Shown one piece after another: positions 1 to 4,940 of a stretch of 6,270 bases of DNA; position 1 is the stretch's first letter, and the number at the start of each line of letters is the position of its first letter. Source of the stretch: Oscillibacter sp. GTDB lineage: Bacteria > Bacillota > Clostridia > Oscillospirales > Oscillospiraceae. The notes beneath the pieces are model-generated. The model was not told the origin of the DNA. It did no database searches and saw only the letters and a program-made list of their open reading frames with translations. The translations under genes were made by a program, and so were the position numbers. Location of the stretch: positions 1 to 6,270 of the forward strand of contig JAKSQE010000080.1 of the NCBI GenBank assembly GCA_024404295.1, read 5' to 3'.

Positions 1-93
1 TTCTTCTTCAAGAACAGGAGCAGAAGCCGTATCAAGCCGGCCTTCCAGTAAGATAAAAAGTTTATTATTGTCCAGCTGTTTTGTAATATTCAT
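1..93 (-). CDS. STAS-domain anti-sigma factor antagonist, N-terminal 31 residues (runs off window)
   Basis: Reading leftward from the ATG at 93-91 gives an open frame of 31 codons that leaves the window. It begins MNITKQLDNNKLFILLEGRL and continues DTASAPVLEEE. A short beta strand, then LEGRLDT.(A/T)AP.LE, is the standard opening of STAS-domain proteins of the SpoIIAA/RsbV class, which bind and sequester anti-sigma factors when unphosphorylated. Only the first third of a usual ~100-residue domain is present, so the phosphorylatable Ser and the true partner cannot be seen. The start fits the family because the first strand begins right after Met. No Shine-Dalgarno sequence precedes it: the 15 bases upstream are A/T only apart from a CC at the far end. 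A sigma-A promoter lies immediately upstream. It could also be a STAS domain of another regulator; family confidence is good, specific role low. Confidence 0.8.
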   Translation of the reverse strand, partial: MNITKQLDNNKLFILLEGRLDTASAPVLEEE

Positions 94-100
94 TAAATAT

Positions 101-129
101 ATTTTAGGAACTATATTTTTTTGTGTCAA
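101..129 (-). promoter_or_regulatory. Sigma-A promoter of the STAS gene, giving a nearly leaderless mRNA
   Basis: On the minus strand a perfect -35 box TTGACA (129-124) is followed, after exactly 17 bases, by a -10 box TAAAAT (106-101). The expected transcript start, about seven bases after the -10 box, is position 94-93, which is the ATG itself. This agrees with the missing ribosome binding site and suggests leaderless translation. Confidence 0.75.
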
Positions 130-184
130 TCATGGAAGCACTGCGAAGTTCGTCCTCTTCAGTTGATTTGTGGAATTTTTGCAC

Positions 185-215
185 AAAAAAACAGGGCTGC
201 ATCAGCAGCCCTGTT
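185..215 (-). terminator. Intrinsic terminator of hbd
   Basis: An 11-bp perfect stem (190-200 with 205-215) and a four-base loop are followed on the minus strand by a run of T (191-185). It starts 12 bases after the hbd stop codon and separates hbd from the STAS gene downstream. Confidence 0.93.
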
Positions 216-226
216 CTGTGCTTTTC

Positions 227-1087
227 TTACTTAGAATAGTCGTAGAAGCCCTTGCCGGTCTTCTTGCCCAGCAGACCGCCGCGGACCATCTTCTTCAGCA
301 GCAGAGAAGCGCGATACTTAGGATCGCCGGTCTCGCTGTACAGAACGTCCATGATAGCCAGGCAGACATCCAGGCCGATGAAGTCGCCCAGAGCCAAGGG
401 GCCCATGGGATGGTTGGCACCCAGCATCATAGCCTTGTCGATATCAGCGACAGAAGCGACACCGGTCTCAACCAGGCCGGCAGCCTCGTTGATCATGGGG
501 ATCAGAATCTTGTTGACGACGAAACCGGGAGCCTCAGCGACCTCGACGGGCTCCTTGCCGATTTCCTGAGTCAGCTTGTAGATGAAATCGAAGGTCTCGT
601 CAGCGGTGTTAGCGCCGCGGATGATCTCGACCAGCTTCATGCTGGGCACGGGATTGAAGAAGTGCATACCGATAACGGGATGCTTCAGGCCCAGACCCAT
701 CTCAGTAATAGACAGAGAAGAGGTGTTGGAAGCGAAGATGGTGCTCTCTTTGCAGATCGCGTCCAGCTCGTTCAGCAGTTCCTTCTTCGTAGCCATATCT
801 TCCTTGACGCACTCAATGACCAGATCGGCATCAGCGCAAGCGGACTTCTCGTCCACCACGATGTTGCCCATGATCTTTGCCAGCTCAGCATCAGCAGCTT
901 CCTGGGTCATCTTGCCCTTCTCAACGTTCTTAGCAAAGCGCTTCTGCAGAGAAGCAGCCAGCTTGTCCTTATGCTTCTGAGCGGAAGCGACAGAGCTTGC
1001 ATACATCAGAGCGGTGTGACCCTTTGCAGCGAAAACCTGAGCAATACCGCTACCCATGGTACCTGCGCCAAAAACAGCAACTTTCAT
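227..1087 (-). CDS. hbd: 3-hydroxybutyryl-CoA dehydrogenase
   Basis: This 286-residue cytoplasmic enzyme interconverts acetoacetyl-CoA and 3-hydroxybutyryl-CoA with NAD(P)H, the second step from acetyl-CoA towards butyrate. The N-terminal Rossmann fold opens with VAVFGAGTMGSGIA (dinucleotide loop G7, G9, G12). The signature SNTSSLSIT sits at 120-128 and HFFNPVPSMKLVEI at 142-156. By analogy with the clostridial enzyme the active-site residues are S123, H142, E154 and N192 (PGFVVNK), all present. The C-terminal domain ends with GKKTGKGFYDY, typical of the family, and the length is normal (about 280). The start is supported by AGGAGG eight bases upstream. The gene stands alone, with its own promoter and terminator, not next to thl, crt or bcd here. 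Recognition is confident; NADH versus NADPH preference cannot be read. Confidence 0.97.
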   Translation of the reverse strand: MKVAVFGAGTMGSGIAQVFAAKGHTALMYASSVASAQKHKDKLAASLQKRFAKNVEKGKMTQEAADAELAKIMGNIVVDEKSACADADLVIECVKEDMATKKELLNELDAICKESTIFASNTSSLSITEMGLGLKHPVIGMHFFNPVPSMKLVEIIRGANTADETFDFIYKLTQEIGKEPVEVAEAPGFVVNKILIPMINEAAGLVETGVASVADIDKAMMLGANHPMGPLALGDFIGLDVCLAIMDVLYSETGDPKYRASLLLKKMVRGGLLGKKTGKGFYDYSK

Positions 1088-1164
1088 GTGTAGTTCCTCC
1101 TAATAGTTGTTATGGGATTCCCCTCAGCGGTTTGATTCATAAACCACCAATTTAGTCTTCTTAT

Positions 1165-1193
1165 ATTATAAGGGACAGCCCTCCGTTTAGCAA
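1165..1193 (-). promoter_or_regulatory. Sigma-A promoter of hbd
   Basis: On the minus strand TTGCTA (1193-1188) and a consensus TATAAT (1170-1165) are separated by 17 bases. The predicted start near 1158 leaves a leader of about 70 bases before the hbd ATG. The leader has only a weak small hairpin and no recognised riboswitch. I saw no Rex-type operator. Confidence 0.75.
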
Positions 1194-1303
1194 GTAAAAA
1201 ATCAGCTACTTTTTCTCTTTTTCCAGTTCTTACAAAAACAATTCCCGATTTTTTCCACCCTCATCAAGGAGCTGCATAAAGTTCCATTGTATGTGAAATA
1301 TCG

Positions 1304-1332
1304 TTTACAGGCTTCCCTTTTTATGCTATGAT
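1304..1332 (+). promoter_or_regulatory. Sigma-A promoter of trmB
   Basis: TTTACA (1304-1309) and TATGAT (1327-1332) are spaced by 17 bases, 32 bases before the trmB start. It is divergent from the hbd promoter. The roughly 100 bases between the two promoters hold no gene that I can support. Confidence 0.7.
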
Positions 1333-1364
1333 ATTTCAGAATATTACCCTCTGGAGGTTTTGAT

Positions 1365-2057
1365 ATGCGAATGCGCAAAAAGAAAAACTTGATTCCCCGT
1401 ATGGAACGCTGTGCCGCCCAGTTGATTCGTGATCCTTATGACCGGAGAGGTCATTGGCATGAACTCATGCCGGAAGCACGAGAACTCCGTTTGGAACTGG
1501 GCTGCGGCAAAGGGCGCTTCACCATGGGAACGGCTCAATTAGAACCGGATGTTCTCTTCATCGCCGTGGAATTGGTGCCGGATGCCATGGTGGTTGCCAT
1601 GGAGCGCTGTGTTGCCGCCGGGTTAACGAACGTGTTCTTTGTGGCTGCTAATGCCGACCAGCTCCCCCAGTTCTTTGCGCCCGACGAAGTAGACCGCATC
1701 TATCTGAACTTCAGCGATCCTTGGCCCAGCAACCGCCATGCAAAGCGCCGCCTGACCCATGGCAATTTCCTGAAGCTGTATCGTCAGGTGCTGAAGATGG
1801 GCGGCCAAATCCACTTCAAAGCGGACAACCAGCCCCTCTTTGAGTTCTCTGTGGAGGAAATTCCCCAGTTCGGCTTCACGTTGTCCGAAGTCACCCGCAA
1901 CCTCCACGAAAACGGCCCTGTGGGGGTCATGACCGACTACGAGGCCAAGTTCCATGAACAGGGCATGCCCATCAACCGTCTGGTTGCCACAAAAATTGAG
2001 TGGGAGGAACCTGTCAAGGAGGAATCTCCCGCCGAACCCGCTTGCGAACATGAGTAA
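1365..2057 (+). CDS. trmB: tRNA (guanine-N7)-methyltransferase TrmB
   Basis: TrmB transfers a methyl group from S-adenosylmethionine to N7 of guanine 46 in the variable loop of tRNA. The 230-residue product shows the SAM-binding motif LELGCGKGRF at 43-52, the acidic end of strand 2 at E69 (IAVEL), and the TrmB signature LNFSDPWP (114-121) followed by RHAKRRL (124-130), which carries the catalytic Asp (D118) and substrate-binding basic residues. The C-terminal family motif TDYEAKFHEQG is at 190-200. The last ~18 residues form an acidic, poorly conserved tail rich in Glu and Pro. The ATG at 1365 has GGAGG seven bases upstream; a second ATG two codons on is less well placed. The 3' end overlaps the next small gene by 8 bases, so the two are probably cotranscribed and translationally coupled. 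Confidence 0.96.
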   Translation: MRMRKKKNLIPRMERCAAQLIRDPYDRRGHWHELMPEARELRLELGCGKGRFTMGTAQLEPDVLFIAVELVPDAMVVAMERCVAAGLTNVFFVAANADQLPQFFAPDEVDRIYLNFSDPWPSNRHAKRRLTHGNFLKLYRQVLKMGGQIHFKADNQPLFEFSVEEIPQFGFTLSEVTRNLHENGPVGVMTDYEAKFHEQGMPINRLVATKIEWEEPVKEESPAEPACEHE

Positions 2058-2256
2058 GTACGATCCGCTATGGGATTATGTGCATAGTTCCGGCTCTTCC
2101 TCTCTTCTTCTGACGTTCAGCGAAGTCCAACGCATTCTCGGTTTTCCCATCGACCACTCCTTTTTGACTTTTAAGAAGGAGTTGCTCCCATACGGCTACA
2201 CAGTGGAAAAAATCTCTATGAAAGCGAAAACTGTTTCCTTTTCAAAAGCAGAATAA
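2050..2256 (+). CDS. Small conserved protein of unknown function (DUF7662-like)
   Basis: The 68-residue product begins MSKYDPLWDYVHSSGSSSLL, with LTFSEVQRILGFPIDHSFL in the middle and KKELLPYGYTVEKISMK further on. From memory this layout (YDPLW.Y, then a helix LTF.E(I/V)..I.G.PI, then a basic C-terminal strand) matches a widespread family of small clostridial proteins and the DUF7662 type; I could not check this. It has no signal peptide or membrane segment. The ATG lies within the last codons of trmB (8-base overlap, different frame). The nearest Shine-Dalgarno-like stretch, AAGGAGG at 2016-2022, is 27 bases upstream, too far to act normally, so initiation probably depends on ribosomes ending trmB. 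A longer version starting at 1954 in the same frame is open, but its extra residues follow trmB and do not resemble the family. Its function is unknown; a nucleic-acid-linked role is only a guess. Confidence 0.75.
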   Translation: MSKYDPLWDYVHSSGSSSLLLTFSEVQRILGFPIDHSFLTFKKELLPYGYTVEKISMKAKTVSFSKAE

Positions 2257-2331
2257 ATCATCCTCTTCAAGATTACATTGCTATTTAAAGTGTTGTATGG
2301 AATCAGCAAATTAGAATTTGTGGAGGTGCTT

Positions 2332-3177
2332 ATGAAAAAGATTATAACAATGGTGCTTTGCCTTGGGCTTGCACTATCTACGGTTGGTTGTGGAAGTGGT
2401 GATAAATCTAAACCCGTTGCATGTGGAGCAGATATGCCAATCGTTAATGAAGTTGTAAATACAGAGAAACCACAAGTTGCACTGAATGAAAGTGAAACAA
2501 ATATCGAATTAGTAAACATTGTCGATTTGACAGTTGTGAACCAATTAAGCACTGATAGTGCATTGGAGGAGTTTTGTAAGGATAACGATTACACCTACTA
2601 TTTCCCTTCCATAAAATCTGAGTATATAGAGTGTCAGTTTACAAATGGCGGAAAAATGACGATAGTAGAGGCTCTTAATAGTGGAAAAGTAACTATTTCA
2701 GATTTGGATACATACGACATTTTTTATTGGAAGGTTGACAAAAATGGCAACTATATCAAGAGTAATGATAAGAAAAAACCAGAAACTGTTGAACAATCAA
2801 GTTTTGTTTGGAATGTAAAAGATATCATTCGTGATATTGGACCCGTTTCATTATCGGCAGAGGAAAGTAAAAAGTTAAAAGGTATCATTGATAGTTGCAA
2901 GTACGAAATCGAAACCTCTGCTTGTGATAATGATTTCCAATTTATCAGTGAAGATGGAAGTATTATTTACTATCATTCTGACTGTGGTACGTTCAACGAC
3001 ATTGAAAACAACAAGTCATATGAGTTATTGGATGAGCAGAAAGAATGGATTGGTACATTGTTATCCAAATATCTTGTAGTAACTACCCGTACTCCTAACC
3101 AAGAATACCCCATAGAGCAAACTCAAGTTATGTGTGAGGGTGTTCCTCTTGCGCCCGAGGGTTTTACAAAGCCATAA
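2332..3177 (+). CDS. Putative secreted lipoprotein, unknown function, AT-rich
   Basis: The 281-residue product has a lipoprotein-like signal peptide: MKK, a hydrophobic stretch (residues 4-18, ITMVLCLGLALSTV) and a Cys at 20 followed by GSGDKSK, a flexible hydrophilic tether. The box TVGC is not ideal, since position -3 is Thr rather than Leu, but the rest fits lipid attachment at C20. The mature part (about 260 residues) is acidic and soluble. It includes VWNVKDIIRDIGPVSLSAEE near the middle and a Cys pair in a stretch reading SACDNDFQF and YYHSDCGTFND. I recognise no catalytic motif or named family. GGAGG (2322-2326) lies five bases before the ATG at 2332 and fixes the start; an upstream ATT/ATG-region extension to 2278 would put 18 residues before the signal and is unlikely. 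A sampled 60-base stretch (2701-2760) is 32% G+C against 55% in trmB (1501-1560), suggesting separate origin. It ends 50 bases before a shared terminator; no clear promoter was found. Confidence 0.85.
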   Translation: MKKIITMVLCLGLALSTVGCGSGDKSKPVACGADMPIVNEVVNTEKPQVALNESETNIELVNIVDLTVVNQLSTDSALEEFCKDNDYTYYFPSIKSEYIECQFTNGGKMTIVEALNSGKVTISDLDTYDIFYWKVDKNGNYIKSNDKKKPETVEQSSFVWNVKDIIRDIGPVSLSAEESKKLKGIIDSCKYEIETSACDNDFQFISEDGSIIYYHSDCGTFNDIENNKSYELLDEQKEWIGTLLSKYLVVTTRTPNQEYPIEQTQVMCEGVPLAPEGFTKP

Positions 3178-3227
3178 CAACTCCCAGTTTGCAAGATTTG
3201 CCAGAAACGCTTCCTCGAAAAAAGTGC

Positions 3228-3261
3228 AAAAAAGACTTCGGATTACTCCGAAGTCTTTTTT
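3228..3261. terminator. Bidirectional terminator between the lipoprotein gene and rplT
   Basis: Six A (3228-3233), a 9-bp perfect stem GACTTCGGA (3234-3242) with TCCGAAGTC (3247-3255), a TTAC loop and six T (3256-3261) make a symmetric element that terminates from both sides. It serves the plus-strand lipoprotein gene (stop at 3177) and the minus-strand infC-rpmI-rplT operon (stop at 3276). Confidence 0.95.
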
Positions 3262-3275
3262 ATATACGGTTGTGA

Positions 3276-3626
3276 TTAAGCCTTCTTGGCAATCTCGACC
3301 AGCTGAGTGAATGCAGCGGGATCGCTGATAGCCAGCTCGGACAGCATCTTGCGGTTGATCTCGACGCCGGCGCCCCTCAGACCACGCATCAACGAGGAGT
3401 AGGTCCTGCCGCTCATCCTGCCGCCAGCGCTGATGCGGGTGATCCACAGGCGGCGGAAATCACGCTTCTTCAGGCGGCGGCCGGTGTAAGCATAGGTCAG
3501 GGACTTCATGACAGCCTGGTTGGCCATCTTAAAGTGCTTGGACTTGGAACCCCAGTAACCCTTTGCCAGCTTCAGGATCTTATTTCTTCTCTTGCGCGTC
3601 ATCATCGCGCCCTTAACTCTTGCCAT
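3276..3626 (-). CDS. rplT: 50S ribosomal protein L20
   Basis: The 116-residue product opens MARVKGAMMTRKRRNKILKL and continues AKGYWGSKSKHFKMANQAVM, the nearly invariant basic N-terminal extension of L20 that binds 23S rRNA early in 50S assembly. The globular half includes RDFRRLWITRISAGGR and EINRKMLSELAI. The length matches the family (about 117). GGAGG lies eight bases before the ATG. It is the last gene of the operon, 33 bases after rpmI, and is followed by the terminator at 3228-3261. In Bacillus subtilis L20 also represses its own operon by binding the infC leader RNA (family knowledge); the leader at 4413-4566 here has the structure for that. Identification is certain. Confidence 0.99.
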   Translation of the reverse strand: MARVKGAMMTRKRRNKILKLAKGYWGSKSKHFKMANQAVMKSLTYAYTGRRLKKRDFRRLWITRISAGGRMSGRTYSSLMRGLRGAGVEINRKMLSELAISDPAAFTQLVEIAKKA

Positions 3627-3659
3627 TTGTAAAGCCTCCTATTCTAACGTCTCGTAATC

Positions 3660-3857
3660 TTATTTGTAGGGGATCATCTTGCGGACTGCGTCCATGTTGG
3701 TAGCGTCCGCATAACCGCCTGCACGCAGACGACGAGTGCGCTTGGTATCCTTCTTGGTCAGGATGTGGCTCTTGAAGGCCTTGGCGCGCTTGACCTTGCC
3801 GGTCTTGGTCAGGTTGAATCTCTTCTTTGCACCGCTATGGGTTTTCAGCTTAGGCAT
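3660..3857 (-). CDS. rpmI: 50S ribosomal protein L35
   Basis: The 65-residue, very basic product opens MPKLKTHSGAKKRFNLTKTG and ends with RAGGYADATNMDAVRKMIPY plus a Lys, the full-length layout of L35. It is a small component of the large ribosomal subunit. The ATG at 3857 is preceded by AAGGAG at eight bases. It sits between infC (36-base gap) and rplT (33-base gap) on the same strand, the canonical order of this operon. No oddity was seen. Confidence 0.99.
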   Translation of the reverse strand: MPKLKTHSGAKKRFNLTKTGKVKRAKAFKSHILTKKDTKRTRRLRAGGYADATNMDAVRKMIPYK

Positions 3858-3893
3858 AGTAGTAGCTCCTTCCGTATATTGAAAATCTTTGAA

Positions 3894-4412
3894 TTACTTG
3901 CCACTCTTGGGGGAAAGGAAGATGGACATCATGCGGCCCTCCAGCTTGGCGGCTTTATCCACATTTGCCACTTCGGCACACTGTTCAGCGAACTGATCCA
4001 GCAGGTCCTTACCGATCTCGGTATGGGCCATCTCACGACCACGGAAGCGGACAGAAACCTTGACACGGTTGCCGTCAGCGATGAACTTCTGGGCGTTTTT
4101 GAGCTTCGTATTGAAATCTCCCACCTCGATGCCCGGGGACATACGAATTTCCTTGATCTCAACCACATGCTGGTTCTTACGGGCTTCCTTCTCCTTCTTG
4201 CTCTGCTCGAAGCGGAACTTGCCGTAGTTCATCAGCTTGCATACAGGCGGAACAGCCTGGGGAGAAATCTTAACCAGATCCAAGCCCTGCTCATCTGCGA
4301 TTTTCAGAGCCTCTTCTGCGCTCATAATGCCCAGTTGCTGGCCCTCATCACCGATCAGGCGGATCTCCTTGTCCATAATGTCCTCGTTGAGTTCATGCAC
4401 TTGCTTACTAAT
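3894..4412 (-). CDS. infC: Translation initiation factor IF-3, AUU start
   Basis: IF-3 binds the 30S subunit, keeps it apart from 50S and proofreads initiator tRNA and start codon choice. The product shows the N-terminal domain (VHELNEDIMDKEIRLIGDEG), the linker YGKFRFEQSKKEKEARKNQH and the C-terminal domain with FNTKLKNAQKFIADGNRVKV and FRGREMAH. A standard gene caller would pick GTG at 4400 (168 residues). However, AGGAGGAGGTG (4431-4421) is 20 bases from that GTG and only 8 bases from an in-frame ATT at 4412-4410, giving MSKQVHELNEDI and 172 residues. This resembles the ISKD/SKQ beginning of Firmicutes IF-3, and infC starts at AUU in E. coli and B. subtilis, where IF-3 represses its own rare start. 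It is the first gene of infC-rpmI-rplT. Identity is certain; the AUU start is strongly supported but inferred. Confidence 0.97.
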   Translation of the reverse strand: MSKQVHELNEDIMDKEIRLIGDEGQQLGIMSAEEALKIADEQGLDLVKISPQAVPPVCKLMNYGKFRFEQSKKEKEARKNQHVVEIKEIRMSPGIEVGDFNTKLKNAQKFIADGNRVKVSVRFRGREMAHTEIGKDLLDQFAEQCAEVANVDKAAKLEGRMMSIFLSPKSGK

Positions 4413-4420
4413 AGTCGAAG

Positions 4421-4431
4421 CACCTCCTCCT
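4421..4431 (-). promoter_or_regulatory. Ribosome binding site that decides the infC start
   Basis: AGGAGGAGGTG on the minus strand is a very strong Shine-Dalgarno sequence. Its spacing is 8 bases to ATT at 4412 but 20 to GTG at 4400, which argues for AUU initiation. It lies directly behind the attenuator's T-rich tail. Confidence 0.85.
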
Positions 4432-4467
4432 AAAAATCACAAAACGCGAATGCCTATGGCATCCGCG
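4432..4467 (-). terminator. Attenuator terminator in the infC leader
   Basis: A 10-bp stem, CGCGGATGCC (4467-4458) with GGCATTCGCG (4454-4445) including one G-U pair and a three-base loop, is followed by TTTT, GTGA and TTTTT (4444-4432). It ends just before the infC ribosome binding site, so termination here would stop the whole operon before translation. Confidence 0.85.
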
Positions 4468-4572
4468 CAACAACAAACCGCCCTCTGGCAGTCTGAATGA
4501 AACGTTGTTGACCTCGTCGCTAAACGCTGGAGGTGAGGCGGATGCAATCAGCCTACTTTGTTTTGCATAGGT

Positions 4573-4601
4573 AGTATAGCAAGAAGATCCCTTCTTGTCA
4601 A
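4573..4601 (-). promoter_or_regulatory. Sigma-A promoter of infC-rpmI-rplT
   Basis: A perfect -35 TTGACA (4601-4596) and TATACT (4578-4573) lie 17 bases apart on the minus strand. The spacer contains an inverted repeat, CAAGAAG (4580-4586) and CTTCTTG (4591-4597) around ATCC, which overlaps both elements' inner edges. Confidence 0.85.
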
Positions 4602-4641
4602 TTATTTTTTTATTTTTTCGTATATTTTTCTACCCGCTGGG

Positions 4642-4647
4642 TACAAT
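4642..4647 (+). promoter_or_regulatory. Possible -10 box for the Asn/Gln-rich gene
   Basis: TACAAT lies 36 bases before the ATG at 4684. No convincing -35 hexamer stands at 16-18 bases upstream, where the sequence is T-rich, so this is only a candidate; the true promoter may belong to another sigma factor. Confidence 0.35.
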
Positions 4648-4683
4648 ACCGCTGTACGCAGATAGGAAAGGAGGATGTCAATC

Positions 4684-4806
4684 ATGCAGAATCGCGAAAA
4701 CAACCAGAACAATCAGAACAACAATCAGAATCAGCGCAACCAGAACAATCAGAATAACAATCAGAACAACCAGAATCAGCGCAATCAGAACGAGAATCGC
4801 AAGTAA
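4684..4806 (+). CDS. Asn/Gln-rich 40-residue peptide, unknown function
   Basis: A 40-codon frame starts at ATG 4684, nine bases after a strong AAAGGAGG (4667-4674), and ends at TAA 4804-4806, 17 bases before a strong terminator. That complete expression unit supports a real gene. The product has 21 Asn, 11 Gln, 4 Arg, 2 Glu, 1 Lys and only the starting Met as a hydrophobic residue: 80% Asn plus Gln. It contains two near-copies of NQNNQNNNQ(NNQ)NQR at residues 7-18 and 19-33 and a tail NQNENRK. There is no signal peptide or membrane segment. It must be soluble and disordered or assemble through Asn/Gln contacts. Gamma-type small acid-soluble spore proteins are also Gln/Asn-rich but carry other residues and motifs not seen here, so that label is unsafe. 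It is divergent from infC, whose leader and promoter occupy the shared intergenic region. Confidence 0.78.
   Translation: MQNRENNQNNQNNNQNQRNQNNQNNNQNNQNQRNQNENRK
4702..4782 (+). repeat. Imperfect tandem repeat inside the Asn/Gln gene
   Basis: Copy one is 4702-4737 (12 codons) and copy two is 4738-4782 (15 codons), which has an extra Asn-Asn-Gln triplet of codons. The copies both end in CAG CGC. Codons AAC/AAT vary between copies, so they are not fresh identical duplications. Confidence 0.75.
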
Positions 4807-4823
4807 GCCCTCTCGATCCTATC

Positions 4824-4848
4824 GGGCGGCAGAGTTTCTCTGCCGCCC
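4824..4848 (+). terminator. Terminator of the Asn/Gln-rich gene
   Basis: GGGCGGCAGAG (4824-4834) pairs perfectly with CTCTGCCGCCC (4838-4848) around a TTT loop, an 11-bp GC-rich stem. The downstream tail (ATGATATTTTCATTTC) is T-rich but broken, so strand direction is judged mainly from the gene 17 bases upstream. Confidence 0.8.
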
Positions 4849-4890
4849 ATGATATTTTCATTTCTTGTCTTCTGTAAAACGGAATTACAT

Positions 4891-4928
4891 AAAACAGCAG
4901 GAGGATCTCATCGATCTCTCCTGCTGTT
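4891..4928 (-). terminator. Terminator of the phosphoribosyltransferase gene
   Basis: Arms 4893-4903 and 4918-4928 (AACAGCAGGAG with CTCCTGCTGTT) pair over 11 bases, with further pairing of GATC inside. On the minus strand it follows the stop at 4941 and leads into TTTTATG, a short T tract. Confidence 0.8.
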
Positions 4929-4940
4929 GGTTTCTTTTGA

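Larger units (their letters stand above)
4413..4566 (-). promoter_or_regulatory. infC operon leader RNA with alternative folds (L20 leader type)
   Basis: The predicted transcript start near 4566 gives a leader of about 154 bases. By eye it can form a nested fold. The outer stem is GCATCCGC (4545-4538) with GCGGATGC (4466-4459). Inside are a hairpin ACCTC (4534-4530) with GAGGT (4515-4511), a stem CAACAAC (4510-4504) with GTTGTTG (4474-4468), and a hairpin ACTGCC (4492-4487) with GGCGGT (4482-4477) closed by AGAG. The 3' arm of the outer stem is the same strand as the 5' arm of the terminator at 4467-4445, so the two folds exclude each other: an antiterminator/terminator switch. In B. subtilis, L20 controls this operon by such attenuation. 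The L20 site itself, which mimics a 23S rRNA junction, cannot be proved by eye. Confidence 0.8.

Noticed and set aside
170..1093. A 307-codon open frame on the plus strand covering the whole hbd gene
   Set aside because: It is antisense to a clearly identified enzyme, has no ribosome site or known motif, and arises from the codon bias of hbd, which avoids stop codons on the opposite strand.
1088..1200. A Rex (redox) operator in front of hbd, common for butyrate genes in clostridia
   Set aside because: No TTGTTA...TAACAA type palindrome was found around the -35/-10 boxes or in the leader.
2278..2331. A longer lipoprotein start 18 codons upstream
   Set aside because: It would put a charged segment before the signal peptide, and the GGAGG at 2322-2326 would then lie inside the coding region; the ATG at 2332 fits both signal and ribosome site.
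2257..3261. An insertion sequence or integrated element around the AT-rich lipoprotein gene
   Set aside because: No transposase, terminal inverted repeats, target-site duplication or tRNA attachment site was seen at either edge; only composition suggests transfer.
3765..4433. A 222-codon plus-strand frame rich in Leu over rpmI and infC
   Set aside because: It is antisense to two certain ribosomal-operon genes and has no promoter or ribosome site.
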